DNA of 64,000 nucleotides. Source: Pseudomonadota bacterium (GTDB lineage: Bacteria > Pseudomonadota > Gammaproteobacteria > Steroidobacterales > Steroidobacteraceae). Below, piece by piece: positions 38,619-51,357 of the stretch. Every line of letters begins with the position of its first letter. Within the stretch, counting starts at the first letter, position 1. Where the stretch lies: contig JAKCDC010000001.1 of the NCBI GenBank assembly GCA_021838635.1, forward strand, positions 62,001-126,000, read 5' to 3'. The notes beneath the pieces are model-generated. The model was given only the letters and a program-made list of their open reading frames with translations. It searched no databases and had not been told where the DNA came from. A program made the translations under genes and the position numbers.

Positions 38619-39089
38619 GTGCATATCAATCTGACGCTCGTCGTCCAGATGGCGGTATTCGCCGTCTTGATCTGGTTCACGATGAAATTCGTCTGGCCGA
38701 TGATTCTCGGCCCGATGCAGGAGCGTGAGCGGCGGATCGCTCAGGGTCTGGCCGCCGCCGACAAGGGCGAAGAGGAGCTCGACCGGGCCCGTGCCAGTGC
38801 CGAGTCGATTCTGCGCGAGGCGCGCGAGCGCGCCGGCGTGATCGTCGATCAGGCCCAGCGCAGCGCCACGGAGATTCTCGATCACGCCCGCAGCGCCGCG
38901 ACGCAGGAAGGTCAACGCCTCGTCGCCGCTGCACAGGAACAGATCGAACTCGATGCGGCACGCGCCAAAGAGCAACTGCGCCAGCAAGTCGGGGCGATCG
39001 CCGTCGCGGCCGCCGCGAAGCTGCTCGAACGCGAAATTGATGCGCGCGCCCACGAAGCGCTGCTCAGCGAATTCGCCGCACAGCTGTAG
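38619..39089 (+). CDS. atpF: F1Fo ATP synthase subunit b
   Basis: 156 aa with GTG start behind GGAAGGAGG. One N-terminal membrane helix ([19 protein letters not shown]) is followed by a long charged coiled-coil helix, the peripheral stator stalk that dimerises and binds delta. Confidence 0.95.
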   Translation: MHINLTLVVQMAVFAVLIWFTMKFVWPMILGPMQERERRIAQGLAAADKGEEELDRARASAESILREARERAGVIVDQAQRSATEILDHARSAATQEGQRLVAAAQEQIELDAARAKEQLRQQVGAIAVAAAAKLLEREIDARAHEALLSEFAAQL

Positions 39090-39101
39090 GCGGAGGAACC
39101 G

Positions 39102-39632
39102 ATGCCGGACAAGAGCACCATCGCCAGACCCTACGCCAAGGCCGCCTTCGAGGCCGCCAGCGGGCGTCTCGGGGAGTGGTCTGAAGGCCTGCGGTGCGCA
39201 GCTGCCGTGGTTCTCGACCCGCGCGTCGCGTCGCTCCTCGACAACCCGAACGTCACGCCCGAGCAGCTCGCCGGTCTGATCTCCTCGATCGCCGAGCCGT
39301 ATTTGGACGAGACCGGGCGCAACTTCATCCGCGCGCTCGCCGACAACCGCCGGTTGGAGTGTCTGCCGGAGGTCGCGGTGCGCTTCGATGCGCTGAAGGC
39401 CGAGGCCGAAGGCACCATCGAGGTCGAGGTCACCTCGGCCGCGCCGCTTTCTGAGCCGCAGCAGCGCGCCCTCGCCGCGGCACTGGAGCGGCGTCTGCGC
39501 CGCCGGGTGCAGCTGCGCTGCCTGCTCGATCCGGCCCTGCTCGGCGGCGCTACCGTGCGCGCCGGCGATCTGGTCATTGACGGATCGGTGCGCAGCAAGC
39601 TCGAGCGCATCGCCCATCAGCTGACCGCCTAA
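39102..39632 (+). CDS. atpH: F1Fo ATP synthase subunit delta
   Basis: 176 aa. The start [14 protein letters not shown] and the late block [23 protein letters not shown] are the two conserved delta/OSCP signatures. It links the stator stalk to the top of F1. Spacing to atpF is 12 bp. Confidence 0.95.
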   Translation: MPDKSTIARPYAKAAFEAASGRLGEWSEGLRCAAAVVLDPRVASLLDNPNVTPEQLAGLISSIAEPYLDETGRNFIRALADNRRLECLPEVAVRFDALKAEAEGTIEVEVTSAAPLSEPQQRALAAALERRLRRRVQLRCLLDPALLGGATVRAGDLVIDGSVRSKLERIAHQLTA

Positions 39633-39657
39633 GCGAATTTTCCGGGGAAACAATGTT

Positions 39658-41199
<1,542 letters not shown>

Positions 41200-41239
41200 C
41201 GGTGATGCCCGTAGCCGGACACGCTGAGCGAGACTGCTG

Positions 41240-42103
41240 ATGCCAGGCACCAAAGAAATCCGCGCCAAGATCACGAGTGTCAAGAGCACTCAGAAGATCA
41301 CCCGCGCCATGCAAATGGTGGCCACCAGCAAGATGCGCCGTGCGCAGGAGCGCATGCGGGCGGCTCGGCCGTATGCGGACAAGATGCGCAGCGTCATCGC
41401 CAACCTGGGCGCGGCCAACCCGGATTATCACAGTCCGTTCCTGCAGAATCGCCCGACGGTCGGCGCGATCGGCATCATCGTCGTGTCGACCGACCGCGGG
41501 CTTGCCGGGGCGCTCAACGCCAACGTCTTCAAGCAGACGCTGCTGCTGATGCGCGAGTGGCAGGACAAAGGCGCGGCGGCGAAGCTGTGTCTGGTCGGCG
41601 CGAAGGGTATGACGTTCTTCCGTCGCCTGGACACGCCGATTGTGGCCAACGTGTCGCATCTGGGCGATCGGCCGCATGTGAAGGACCTGATCGGTACCGT
41701 CAAGGTAATGCTGGACGAGTACAGCGACGGCACGATCGACCGGCTGTTCCTGGTCGGTTCGGAATTCGTCAACACAATGACACAGCGTCCCGTGGTGACG
41801 CAGCTTCTGCCGGTCGCCGAGCCTCCGGCTGCGGATCTGCAGGAACATTGGGACTACATCTACGAGCCGGAAGCCGCGCAGATCCTCGATGCGCTGCTGA
41901 TGCGCTACATCGAGTCGCAGGTTTATCGCGCGGCGGTGGAAAACGTGGCGTCGGAAATGGCCGCGCGCATGGTCGCCATGAAGGCGGCCACCGATAACGC
42001 CGGCAAACTTATCAACGAAATGCAGCTGATCTACAACAAGGCCCGTCAAGCCGCGATCACCAAGGAATTGGCCGAGATCGTGGGCGGCGCGGCCGCGGTT
42101 TGA
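41240..42103 (+). CDS. atpG: F1Fo ATP synthase subunit gamma
   Basis: 287 aa. Two long helices at the ends form the rotor shaft: the N-terminal [26 protein letters not shown] and the C-terminal [51 protein letters not shown] marks the central domain. Confidence 0.97.
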   Translation: MPGTKEIRAKITSVKSTQKITRAMQMVATSKMRRAQERMRAARPYADKMRSVIANLGAANPDYHSPFLQNRPTVGAIGIIVVSTDRGLAGALNANVFKQTLLLMREWQDKGAAAKLCLVGAKGMTFFRRLDTPIVANVSHLGDRPHVKDLIGTVKVMLDEYSDGTIDRLFLVGSEFVNTMTQRPVVTQLLPVAEPPAADLQEHWDYIYEPEAAQILDALLMRYIESQVYRAAVENVASEMAARMVAMKAATDNAGKLINEMQLIYNKARQAAITKELAEIVGGAAAV

Positions 42104-43546
<1,443 letters not shown>

Positions 43547-43557
43547 GAGAGCCCTTC

Positions 43558-43986
43558 ATGGCCGAGCCGCATACGCTCCAGGTTGAAGTCGTCAGCGCCG
43601 AAGGTGAGATTTTCTCCGGGCTGGCGACCATGGTGTTCGCGCCGGCCTCGCAAGGCGACATCGGCGTGGCGCCGCGCCACGCGCCGCTGCTCTCGATGCT
43701 CAAGCCGGGCGAGGTGCGGGTGCAGACGCCCGCGGGCGAGGAGCTGTTCTTTTTCGTCGGTGGCGGCGCGATCGAGGTGCAGCCGCACCGGGTGACCGTG
43801 CTCGCCGATACGGCGCTGCGCGCCAAGGATCTCGACGAGGCGGCCGCGCTCGCGGCGAAACAGCGCGCCGAAGAGGCACTGAAGGATCGCAGCAGCCACG
43901 TCAGCCAAGCCGAGGCGCTGGCGGAATTGGCCCGCGCCGCCGCCCAGCTGAAACTCATCGCGAAGCTGCGCAAAGTGCGCGGCTGA
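43558..43986 (+). CDS. atpC: F1Fo ATP synthase subunit epsilon
   Basis: 142 aa. The N-terminal beta-sandwich (LQVEVVSAEGEIFSGLATMVFAPASQGDIGV, RHAPLLSMLKPGEVRV) is followed by a two-helix C-terminal domain that can inhibit ATP hydrolysis. It is the last atp gene, 35 bp before glmU. Confidence 0.96.
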   Translation: MAEPHTLQVEVVSAEGEIFSGLATMVFAPASQGDIGVAPRHAPLLSMLKPGEVRVQTPAGEELFFFVGGGAIEVQPHRVTVLADTALRAKDLDEAAALAAKQRAEEALKDRSSHVSQAEALAELARAAAQLKLIAKLRKVRG

Positions 43987-44021
43987 TCGCGCACCGTGCC
44001 CGTCCGGGCGATAATCGCCGT

Positions 44022-45413
44022 ATGAACAGGCCCGCCGCCGCGTCGAGCGCGACACTCTCGATCGTCATTCTGGCCGCCGGCGAAGGCAAGCGGATGAAAT
44101 CCCGCCGGCCGAAGGTGCTGCAGAGTCTTGCGGGCCGGCCGCTGCTGGCGCACGTGCTCCAGAGCGCGCGCGCACTGTCCCCCGCGGCCATCCAGGTCGT
44201 GTACGGGCATGGCGGAGAGCAGGTGCGCGCCGCCTTCCCCGAGCCGGGGCTGACGTGGGTGCATCAGGCCGAGCAGCTCGGCACCGGGCACGCTCTGCAG
44301 CAGGCCGCCCCCGAACTCGATGATGCCGCCACGGTGCTGGTGCTCTACGGCGACGTGCCGCTGCTGCGGGCGCACTCTCTCGTCGGACTCCTCGACATCG
44401 CTGCTGCGGGCGCGCTCGCGGTCCTCACCATGCAGCCGGCCGATCCGAACGGCTACGGGCGGATCGTGCGGGATGCGGCCGGTCATGTGGCCCGGATCGT
44501 CGAGCACAAGGACGCCTCCGCGGCCGAACGGAGCATCGGTGAGTGCAACACCGGGGTGCTGGCCGCGCCAGCCCGTCTGCTCAAGCGCTGGTTGTCGGCG
44601 CTGCGCAATGACAACGCCCAGGGCGAGTATTACCTGACGGACGTCATCGGACTCGCCGCACGATCCGGTGTCACCGTGACCCCGGTGCCGCTCGCCGATC
44701 CCATCGAAGCGCTTGGCGTTAACGACAAAGTACAGCTGGCTGAGCTCGAAGCGGTGTGCCGCCGCAATGCAGCTTGCGCGCTGATGTGCGCGGGCGTGAC
44801 GATCGCTGACCCCGCACGGCTCGATGTGCGCGGTGACGTTGTTCACGGGCAGGATGTATTCCTGGACGTCAACGTCGTCCTCGAAGGACACGTGACCCTT
44901 GGCAACAACGTGCGGATTGGTCCGGGCTGTGTCGTCCGTGACTGCAGTATCGGTGATGACACCGAGCTGTTCGCGCATTGTGTCCTCGACGGCGCGACGA
45001 TCGGCCGCGGTGCGCGCATCGGTCCGTTCTCGCGCATCCGGCCCCACTCCGCGCTCGGTGATGGGGTGCACATCGGCAACTTCGTCGAGGTCAAGAACGC
45101 GACCCTCGGTAGCGAGTCGAAGGCCAACCACCTCTCCTATGTCGGTGACGCCGAAGTCGGCGCCCAGGTCAACGTGGGTGCCGGCACCATCGTCGCGAAT
45201 TACGACGGGGCCAACAAGCACCGCACGCGCATTGGAGATCGAGCACATACCGGATCGAACAGCGTGCTGGTGGCGCCCATCACGGTCGGCGAGGGCGCCA
45301 CGATTGCCGCCGGCTCGACCGTCACCCGAGACGTGCCGGCCGGTAAACTCACCATCGCGCGGGCGCGTCAGACCACGATCGATGAGTGGCAGCGGCCGAT
45401 CAAGACGAAGTAG
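44022..45413 (+). CDS. glmU: Bifunctional GlcNAc-1-P uridyltransferase / GlcN-1-P acetyltransferase
   Basis: 463 aa. The N-terminal pyrophosphorylase domain has VILAAGEGKRMKSRRPKVLQ, the substrate loop YGDVPLL and NGYGRIV. From about residue 255 a left-handed beta-helix of hexapeptide repeats carries the acetyltransferase (VNVGAGTIVANYDG, NKHRTRIGDRAHTGSN). GlmU makes UDP-GlcNAc for peptidoglycan and lipid A. The atpC-glmU-glmS order matches E. coli. The 3' end overlaps the convergent CHAD gene by 14 bp. Confidence 0.97.
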   Translation: MNRPAAASSATLSIVILAAGEGKRMKSRRPKVLQSLAGRPLLAHVLQSARALSPAAIQVVYGHGGEQVRAAFPEPGLTWVHQAEQLGTGHALQQAAPELDDAATVLVLYGDVPLLRAHSLVGLLDIAAAGALAVLTMQPADPNGYGRIVRDAAGHVARIVEHKDASAAERSIGECNTGVLAAPARLLKRWLSALRNDNAQGEYYLTDVIGLAARSGVTVTPVPLADPIEALGVNDKVQLAELEAVCRRNAACALMCAGVTIADPARLDVRGDVVHGQDVFLDVNVVLEGHVTLGNNVRIGPGCVVRDCSIGDDTELFAHCVLDGATIGRGARIGPFSRIRPHSALGDGVHIGNFVEVKNATLGSESKANHLSYVGDAEVGAQVNVGAGTIVANYDGANKHRTRIGDRAHTGSNSVLVAPITVGEGATIAAGSTVTRDVPAGKLTIARARQTTIDEWQRPIKTK

Positions 45414-46293
45414 ACGCAGTCCGCCGAGTCAGACGCCGCGCCGAGCCCCGCAGCACATGGGCCGTGAACACGGCGGGCGGATCACGATAGAGCTGTGACG
45501 CCAGCGTCAGCGCCTGACCACGCCGTCGGGCGCTGCGGGCGTCGATGTGAGCCAGCAGCCAGGTCCGCGCGCCGCCGCGCAGCGGAGCCTCGAGCGCACG
45601 GCTGCGCAGCGCGGCGAGGTCGTGCTCGCCACCGAGCAGATCCGACAGATGATGCGCCGCCGTCGCAAGGTGCGGCCCCTCGAGCGGCCGTGCCACGGGG
45701 AGTGCCTGCAGTTGGTGCCAGAGGTACTTCGTCTGCTTACGCAGCTCATGCAGGTTCTCCGCCGTGGGGTGCCGGCGAGCCTGCACGAGCGCGGCGCGCG
45801 CCCGGGCGTAGACCCTGCGCAGACCACTCTGGAGGATCGGCCAGTCGAAGCGCTCCGCGGAGGCTTCCGCCAGGTCGCGCCCGACCGTGCGCAGGGTCTG
45901 ACGGGTCCGCTTCACCGAGGACGCCTCGCTCCGCAGGTGGTTGCGCGCCAGGGCATGTTCCTTGCGCAGGCGCGCCCGCAGGTCCGACGCCGATCCATGC
46001 TGGGGTAGAGTCCGCAGCGTGTCGAGCAGGACTTTGCTGTCGCGCGCCGCGCTGAGGTCCCGGGCGGCATCCCGCAGCGCGGTGTTCCCGCGATGATATT
46101 CGTGCTCCCCCAGGCCCTCGCGCATCAGCCGCAGCATGGCCCGGGCACGCTTCAAATCCTTGCGCACACCGTGCACGGCTCGATCGGACAAGGGTCGCCG
46201 CCCGAGCAGCGCGACCGCATCCGCGAGACTGTCCAGGGCGACGCGGCGTACGTCCGGGGGCGGGAGGCGCGGGCTGCAGTGCGGTGCGCTCAT
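45400..46293 (-). CDS. CHAD domain-containing protein
   Basis: 297 aa, predicted all-helical and very rich in Arg, Ala, Leu and His. Conserved His/Arg positions of the CHAD (conserved histidine alpha-helical) domain are seen in AVHGVRKDLKRARAMLRLMREGL and ENLHELRKQTKYLWHQLQAL. CHAD domains bind inorganic polyphosphate through these basic residues. No CYTH domain or polyphosphate kinase is adjacent. It is inserted between glmU and glmS, on the opposite strand. Confidence 0.85.
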   Translation of the reverse strand: MSAPHCSPRLPPPDVRRVALDSLADAVALLGRRPLSDRAVHGVRKDLKRARAMLRLMREGLGEHEYHRGNTALRDAARDLSAARDSKVLLDTLRTLPQHGSASDLRARLRKEHALARNHLRSEASSVKRTRQTLRTVGRDLAEASAERFDWPILQSGLRRVYARARAALVQARRHPTAENLHELRKQTKYLWHQLQALPVARPLEGPHLATAAHHLSDLLGGEHDLAALRSRALEAPLRGGARTWLLAHIDARSARRRGQALTLASQLYRDPPAVFTAHVLRGSARRLTRRTASTSS

Positions 46294-46586
46294 CGTGCCA
46301 CGCTAGGCAGACCGGCGCCGGCGGTCTATCCGCAATGACCGTGGTTTCGCCCGGATGCTGAGGCTTGCCCGAGAATTGTCTCGAACGCGCGCCAAAATAG
46401 GCATTTTTTGATCCATTCATCGCCGAAAACAGGGTAACTCGCGCGTCCGGAGTCGGTCCACCAGCGCCCCGGAGCGGCTCCGGTGGCCGAGGACCGTTCG
46501 CCGGAGTGAACTGTGCGCGGTTCCTGCCTCGGCGGATCGACTTGAGGCAAACTGTCCGTCCCCTGTCGAGTCCGAAGGCCTCATTC

Positions 46587-48419
46587 ATGTGCGGAATCGT
46601 CGGCGCCGTTGCCGAGCGCAACATCGTTCCGGTCCTCATCGAGGGTCTGCGTCGCCTGGAATACCGAGGCTACGACTCGGCCGGTCTGGCCGTGATCGGC
46701 AACGGCAAACTGGCCCGTGTGCGCACCGTCGGCAAGGTCAAGAAACTCGAGGAGGCCCTCGCCGCGGCGCCCGCCGGCGGTGCAACCGGCATCGCGCATA
46801 CGCGCTGGGCGACACATGGCGCCCCGAGTGAACGCAATGCCCATCCGCACCTGTCGCAGGCGGGTATCGCCATCGTTCACAACGGCATCATCGAGAACCA
46901 CGAAGCCCTGCGTGCGGACCTCGAGCGCTGCGGTTACCGATTCGAGTCCGAAACCGACACCGAAGTCATCGTCCATCGCATCCACTATCACCTGCGGGGC
47001 GATCAAGATCTGTTCGCGGCCGTGCGCGCCACGGTCGCGGAGCTCCAGGGCGCCTATGCCCTGGCGGTCATCAGCGAGCGGGAACCTGACCGATTGCTCG
47101 TGGCCCGCGCCGGCTGTCCGGTCGTCATCGGGCTGGGCGTCGAGGAGAATTTCGTCGCTTCCGATGTCGCCGCGCTCCTGCCGGTGACCCGACGTTTCAT
47201 GTTCCTCGAAGAGGGCGACCTCGCGGAGCTCCGCCGAACCTCGGTGCGGATCATCGATCGCAACGGCCGTAGCGTCGAACGGGCGGTCCGCGAGAGCGAT
47301 CTCAGTGCGGACGCCGCCGAGAAAGGCCCGTACCGGCATTTCATGCTCAAGGAGATCCACGAGCAGCCGCGTGCCATCGCCGACACCCTGGCTGAACGCG
47401 TTGCCAACGGCCGGCTGCTCGAAGCCGCATTCGGACCGGCGGCGGCCGACGTCTTCAAGCGTACGGCTTGCGTGCACATCGTCGCCTGCGGCACGAGCTA
47501 TCACGCCGCCTCGGTCGTGAGGTATTTCCTCGAGCAGATCTGCCGGATTCCGTGCGCGGTCGACATCGCCAGCGAGTACCGCTATCGCCATCCGCTCGTG
47601 CCGCGCGATACGCTGTTTGTGACCATTTCACAGTCGGGCGAAACCGCCGACACGCTTGCGGCCCTACGCCTCGCCCGCCAGTCCGGTTACCTCTCGACGC
47701 TCGCAATCTGCAACGTCCCGGAGAGCTCTCTGGTGCGCGAATCCGATCTGGTGATGCTGACGCGTGCCGGACCGGAGATCGGAGTGGCATCCACCAAGGC
47801 ATTCACGACGCAGCTGACCGCGCTCGCGATGCTGACCATCGCGCTGGCGCGCCACCACGGTGCGGATGCCGAGCGCGAGCACGGACTGGTGAGCCGGCTC
47901 GTCGAACTGCCCGGCATGATCGAGAAGGTCCTCACGCTCGATCCGTTGATTCATCGGCTGGCCGAGCGCTTCGCCGACAAGCATCACACGCTGTTCCTCG
48001 GGCGCGGCGCGCTGTATCCGATTGCGATGGAAGGTGCGCTGAAACTGAAGGAAATCTCCTACATTCACGCCGAGAGCTACCCGGCCGGTGAGCTCAAGCA
48101 CGGGCCGCTGGCGCTCGTCGATGCCGACATGCCGGTCATTGCGGTGGCACCCAACAACGACCTGCTCGAGAAGCTCAAGTCGAATCTCATGGAGGTGCGG
48201 GCGCGCGGCGGAGAGCTGATCGTATTCGCCGATCCGGAGTCCGGTTTGCAGCCGAGCGATGGCGTGACGGTCATCGAGATGCCGAAGCACGTCACGTACT
48301 TCCAGGCACCGGCGGTATACACCGTTCCATTACAGCTGCTGGCCTACCACGTGGCCATCCTGAAAGGCACGGATGTTGATCAGCCACGCAACCTGGCAAA
48401 GAGTGTCACGGTCGAATAA
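46587..48419 (+). CDS. glmS: Glutamine-fructose-6-phosphate aminotransferase (complete copy)
   Basis: 610 aa from the ATG at 46587, because Cys2 (MCGIVGAV) must be the N-terminal nucleophile after Met removal. The glutaminase domain (to about 240) has HTRWATHG and HNGIIENH; two SIS domains follow ([58 protein letters not shown]). The end [18 protein letters not shown] is the canonical GlmS C-terminus, the coding sequence Tn7-type elements recognise. It makes glucosamine-6-phosphate for the GlmU pathway. The accessory island starts 20 bp after its stop. The 293-bp gap before it shows a T6 run and no supported gene. Confidence 0.97.
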   Translation: MCGIVGAVAERNIVPVLIEGLRRLEYRGYDSAGLAVIGNGKLARVRTVGKVKKLEEALAAAPAGGATGIAHTRWATHGAPSERNAHPHLSQAGIAIVHNGIIENHEALRADLERCGYRFESETDTEVIVHRIHYHLRGDQDLFAAVRATVAELQGAYALAVISEREPDRLLVARAGCPVVIGLGVEENFVASDVAALLPVTRRFMFLEEGDLAELRRTSVRIIDRNGRSVERAVRESDLSADAAEKGPYRHFMLKEIHEQPRAIADTLAERVANGRLLEAAFGPAAADVFKRTACVHIVACGTSYHAASVVRYFLEQICRIPCAVDIASEYRYRHPLVPRDTLFVTISQSGETADTLAALRLARQSGYLSTLAICNVPESSLVRESDLVMLTRAGPEIGVASTKAFTTQLTALAMLTIALARHHGADAEREHGLVSRLVELPGMIEKVLTLDPLIHRLAERFADKHHTLFLGRGALYPIAMEGALKLKEISYIHAESYPAGELKHGPLALVDADMPVIAVAPNNDLLEKLKSNLMEVRARGGELIVFADPESGLQPSDGVTVIEMPKHVTYFQAPAVYTVPLQLLAYHVAILKGTDVDQPRNLAKSVTVE

Positions 48420-48438
48420 CGGCTGAATTAGAGAGACA

Positions 48439-48520
48439 ATGCTCGGCCGGCGTAATTATCTCTTTGCCGGATCGGACGCTGCCGGCGAGACCACAGCGCG
48501 TCTCTACAGCCTGATCGGCA
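48439..48520 (+). pseudogene. IS66-type transposase (TnpC) fragment, part 1
   Basis: The frame reads LGRRNYLFAGSDAAGE..RLYSLIGT, the conserved stretch shortly before the end of IS66 TnpC transposases. It starts 20 bp after glmS, so everything upstream in the transposase gene is gone, and it is cut at LIGT by the outer RIT element. Its continuation is at 55477-55621. Joining the two gives an uninterrupted frame (LIGT-CRLNDIDPHAHL). Confidence 0.8.
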
Positions 48521-48551
48521 CCTGTCCATGCCGCATGCGGCATGGACAGGT
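48520..48551. repeat. Perfect 32-bp palindrome at left end of outer RIT
   Basis: The arm ACCTGTCCATGCCGCA is followed directly by its exact complement. It lies between the IS66 target half and the terminal repeat. By analogy with the inner element it is the spacer between abutted ends of the circular form. Confidence 0.85.
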
Positions 48552-48578
48552 TCATGCCGAGCGCCTGACTATGCCGAA
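48550..48578 (+). repeat. Left terminal inverted repeat of outer RIT
   Basis: 29 bp beginning GTTCATGCCGAGCGCCTGAC, identical in inverted orientation to 55448-55476. It contains the sub-repeat GACTATGCCGA that recurs inverted deeper inside the element. The 87 bp between this repeat and ritC hold no gene. Confidence 0.88.
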
Positions 48579-48665
48579 TGAAGGCTCCCCGATGCGCGAG
48601 AACGGTGACGCCCCCGTGTTCGCGATCGTGGAAGGTATCAGCGTCACTCGGCATAGTCGTGCACT

Positions 48666-49667
48666 TCACAGGCCATGGAGAAATTGCAGCAAGCGATCAG
48701 GCGGGCGATATCGGCCTTTGGATCGACCCTTCAAAATTGGAACCTTCGCCAGTGCGGCTTCCTTGAGCGCCATATGAGCATGCAGATAAACCTGCGTGGT
48801 CTCCATGGACTCGTGACCGAGCCACAACGCGATCACAGAACAGTCGACTCCAGCCTGGAGCAACTCCATCGCTGCGGTGTGGCGCAACACGTGCGGCGAG
48901 ACGCGTTTTTGCCTCAATGAGGCACACCGTGCACGAGCGACCTTGACGTACTTGCCGAGCAGATATTGTACGGCATCGCCGCTCAACCGACCACCGTGCA
49001 CGTTGGGGAAAAGCGCGACTGCGTTGTGCGGTGGCGGTTCCTTGAGCCAACGCTGCAGGGTCACCGTCAGTGGCCTCGGCAGTGGCGTACAACGCTCTTT
49101 GCGGCCCTTGCCGACACAGCTCACATGAGCGCCGGTGCCGAACGAAATTGAGTCCCGATCTAGCCCTATCAGCTCCGACAGGCGCAGGCCCGTCTGGATC
49201 GCGAGCGACAACAGGGTATGGTCGCGACGTCCGAGCCAAGTCGTCCGGTCTGGCGCGTCGAGAAGCGCCTCGATCTCCAGGCGATTGAGGAAATGAATCA
49301 GCTTCTTATCACCGCGTTTACTGGGGATCGCGAGCACACGTGCAATATGGGCGCTATAGGCGGGCTCTTCGAAGGCCACGAATCGGAAGAAGGAACGAAT
49401 GGCGGTGAGACGCAGGTTGCGGGTCCGCGTACTCGCCGCGCGCTGGGCCTCCTGGTGATCCAGAAAATCGCTGATCAGCGGAGCGTCGAGTTCGCCCAGT
49501 TCCAGCTCCGAAGGAGGCCTCTTGCGCCGCTGCGAGGCGAAGCCCAGGAACAGCCGAAAAGTGTCCCGGTACGAAGCGACGGTGTGCATGCTCACATGCT
49601 GCTGACGCATCAAGCGCTCGGTGAAGAAGCGCTCGATCAGTGCGGGCAGGGAAGATGTGCGGTTCAT
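48666..49667 (-). CDS. Tyrosine recombinase RitC of outer RIT element
   Basis: 333 aa from MNRTSSLPALIERFF at 49667; this ATG overlaps the ritB stop (ATGA). The SAM-like core-binding domain (about 1-105) is followed by the catalytic domain with Arg in TGLRLSELIGL, Lys in GKGRKERC, HxxR in HVLRH, the late His in LWLGHESMETT and the nucleophile Tyr in QVYLHAH. All catalytic residues appear intact. It resembles the inner RitC along its length but with many substitutions, so the two elements are different lineages. Confidence 0.9.
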   Translation of the reverse strand: MNRTSSLPALIERFFTERLMRQQHVSMHTVASYRDTFRLFLGFASQRRKRPPSELELGELDAPLISDFLDHQEAQRAASTRTRNLRLTAIRSFFRFVAFEEPAYSAHIARVLAIPSKRGDKKLIHFLNRLEIEALLDAPDRTTWLGRRDHTLLSLAIQTGLRLSELIGLDRDSISFGTGAHVSCVGKGRKERCTPLPRPLTVTLQRWLKEPPPHNAVALFPNVHGGRLSGDAVQYLLGKYVKVARARCASLRQKRVSPHVLRHTAAMELLQAGVDCSVIALWLGHESMETTQVYLHAHMALKEAALAKVPILKGRSKGRYRPPDRLLQFLHGL

Positions 49668-49858
49668 GATGCAGCCTCCCAACGATGGTCAAGCCGCTTG
49701 ACTGCCTCGCCGAGAAGCTCGGGGCATCCGGACAGGTACCAATATGTGTCTTGCACGCAGACATGACCCAGATACGTGGACAGCACCGGCAGCAGTTGTT
49801 CGATCGGCTGACCGGATCGATACCAGAGCACGAGCGTGCGTACCGCAAAACGATGGCG
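49664..49858 (-). pseudogene. RitB of outer RIT element, C-terminal fragment
   Basis: 64 codons reading RHRFAVRTLVLWYRSG..LSTYLGHVCVQDTYWYLSG, the last third of a tyrosine recombinase with box-II Arg, late His and Tyr nucleophile. The N-terminal part lies 3.5 kb away at 53378-54115. The break falls in the codons for the box-II R-H. No start codon precedes it, so it is not expressed as a useful protein. The stop overlaps the ritC ATG. Confidence 0.88.
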
Positions 49859-49886
49859 ATAATTCCGCCGGCGGAATTATCGCCAT
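49853..49886. repeat. Perfect 34-bp palindrome at left end of inner RIT
   Basis: Arm ATGGCGATAATTCCGCC followed by its exact complement. It comprises the core ATGGCGA, a 20-bp palindromic spacer and the inverted core TCGCCAT, which begins the terminal repeat. Confidence 0.92.
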
Positions 49887-49981
49887 TGTTCCGGCAGCCG
49901 GATTATTCCGGCAACGGACGCTCGGGGGCTCTGTTTCCCGGGGGATCGCGCGATCGGGTACGCATCGGCGGCGGAATAATC
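49880..49981 (+). repeat. Left 102-bp terminal inverted repeat of inner RIT
   Basis: It starts TCGCCATTGTTCCGGCAGCC and ends GGCGGAATAATC. Compared with the right copy, three bases differ (positions 42, 75 and 90 of the repeat by my count). Internal sub-repeats GGATTATTCC and GGCGGAATAATC are in opposite orientation, likely recombinase-arm sites. The 182 bp between it and ritA form a leader with no supported gene. Confidence 0.92.
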
Positions 49982-50163
49982 GGGGGCGCGTGCACGGCGC
50001 AAAGGCCGGCCGGTAGCCACCGAGACGGCGGTCACAAAACAGCTGGTTCCCGAAGGAAGCGGATTCATCGAGATCCCGCAGTGTCGATTTCGATCTCGAT
50101 ATTGTGGGTGCAGTCGGTTCTGGTCTCACGCGGGGGATCTTCCCCCTACCCAGGAGACAGACG

Positions 50164-51357
50164 ATGGCCAATCGCAGTGGGCCGATAGTCCCGCACATCG
50201 ATCAATTTGCCGAGTTCCTCACCGGCGAGGGTTACGCCTCGCAGACCGTAAAGACGAAGTGCGCGCTGGCAGTGGACCTCAGTCAATGGATCGCGCGGCA
50301 TGGACTAACGCTGACAAAGCTGGATGAGGAGAAGCTCCAGCAGTTTCACGGTCCCCGTCGCCGAGCAAGCGGACGCGGCGATCGATTCACCGGTGAGCAG
50401 TTGCTAATGTTTTTGCGCGACCGAGGTCTGACCCCCGTATTACATCCCGCCATCGATCGCTCCACTATGGGTCAGCTCGCACGCGACTACGAGAGATTCC
50501 TGAGTTGCGAGCGAGGCTTGGCGCGCGCGACTGTGGATGGTTATCTCCCCATCGTGCAGCGATTTCTGAACGCGCATTTTCAGAACAAGATCGTGCGTCT
50601 TCGCGACCTCACCCCGAGGGACCTGCATCGCTTCATTGTTCGTGAAGGGCAGCGTGTCGGTCGCAGGCATACCCAGCTGACCGTCACGGCACCGCGCTCG
50701 TTTCTGCGCTTTCTGCACCAGCGTGGCAAGACAAAGACAGACCTAGCCGGAGCATTGTTGGGGGTAGCTGATTGGCGACTGTCCGACATTCCAAAGTTTC
50801 TTCCGCCAGAGGAGGTCGAGCGAGTGCTCAAGAGCTGCGATCACAGCATGCCCTCCGGCCAGCGCGACTACGCGATCTTGCTGCTTCTGGCTCGACTGGG
50901 TTTGCGCGGTGGCGAAGTGCTCGCCATGACCTTGGACGATTTGGACTGGGAACGCGGCGAGGTGCTCGTCCGCGGCAAAGGTCAGAGATTCGAACGATTG
51001 CCGCTGCCTCAGGAGGTGGGCAAAGCGCTCGTTCACTATCTGCGTCATGTGCGTCCGACCTGTTCGACTCGCAAGGTCTTCATCCGGCTGAAAGCGCCGT
51101 GGCATGCCCTTCGCCTCAGCGCCATTTGCTGTGTGGTGCGTCGTGCCCTCAAGCGTGCCGGACTGAGTCCGGCGTTCAAAGGGGCGCACCTATTTCGCCA
51201 TTCCCTGGCAACGCAGATGCTGCGCCGAGGCGCATCGCTCGGGGAGATCGGCCAACTCCTTCGCCATCGCCAGCCGACGACGACGCAGATCTACGCCAAG
51301 GTTGATATCGACGCCCTGCGCGGCATTGCCCTTCCGTGGATGGGGGGTGGGGCATGA
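50164..51357 (+). CDS. Tyrosine recombinase RitA of inner RIT element
   Basis: 397 aa; ATG 50164 follows CAGGAGACAG, so the ORF track start is too early. Two N-terminal helical arm/core-binding regions (about 1-190) precede the catalytic domain with Arg in RLGLRGGEVLAM, Lys in GKGQRFERLPL, HxxR in HLFRHSLATQML, late His in LLRHRQPTTTQIY and that Tyr as nucleophile. It is the first gene of the trio and ends in an ATGA overlap with ritB. Confidence 0.92.
   Translation: MANRSGPIVPHIDQFAEFLTGEGYASQTVKTKCALAVDLSQWIARHGLTLTKLDEEKLQQFHGPRRRASGRGDRFTGEQLLMFLRDRGLTPVLHPAIDRSTMGQLARDYERFLSCERGLARATVDGYLPIVQRFLNAHFQNKIVRLRDLTPRDLHRFIVREGQRVGRRHTQLTVTAPRSFLRFLHQRGKTKTDLAGALLGVADWRLSDIPKFLPPEEVERVLKSCDHSMPSGQRDYAILLLLARLGLRGGEVLAMTLDDLDWERGEVLVRGKGQRFERLPLPQEVGKALVHYLRHVRPTCSTRKVFIRLKAPWHALRLSAICCVVRRALKRAGLSPAFKGAHLFRHSLATQMLRRGASLGEIGQLLRHRQPTTTQIYAKVDIDALRGIALPWMGGGA

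Noticed and set aside
46400-46410. T6 run upstream of glmS as an intrinsic terminator
   Set aside because: Only a 5-bp stem precedes it and it is about 30 bp away, so a terminator is not supported.
48697-49239. 180-aa minus-strand ORF in the outer RIT
   Set aside because: Alternative frame of ritC; ritC itself shows all catalytic residues in its frame.
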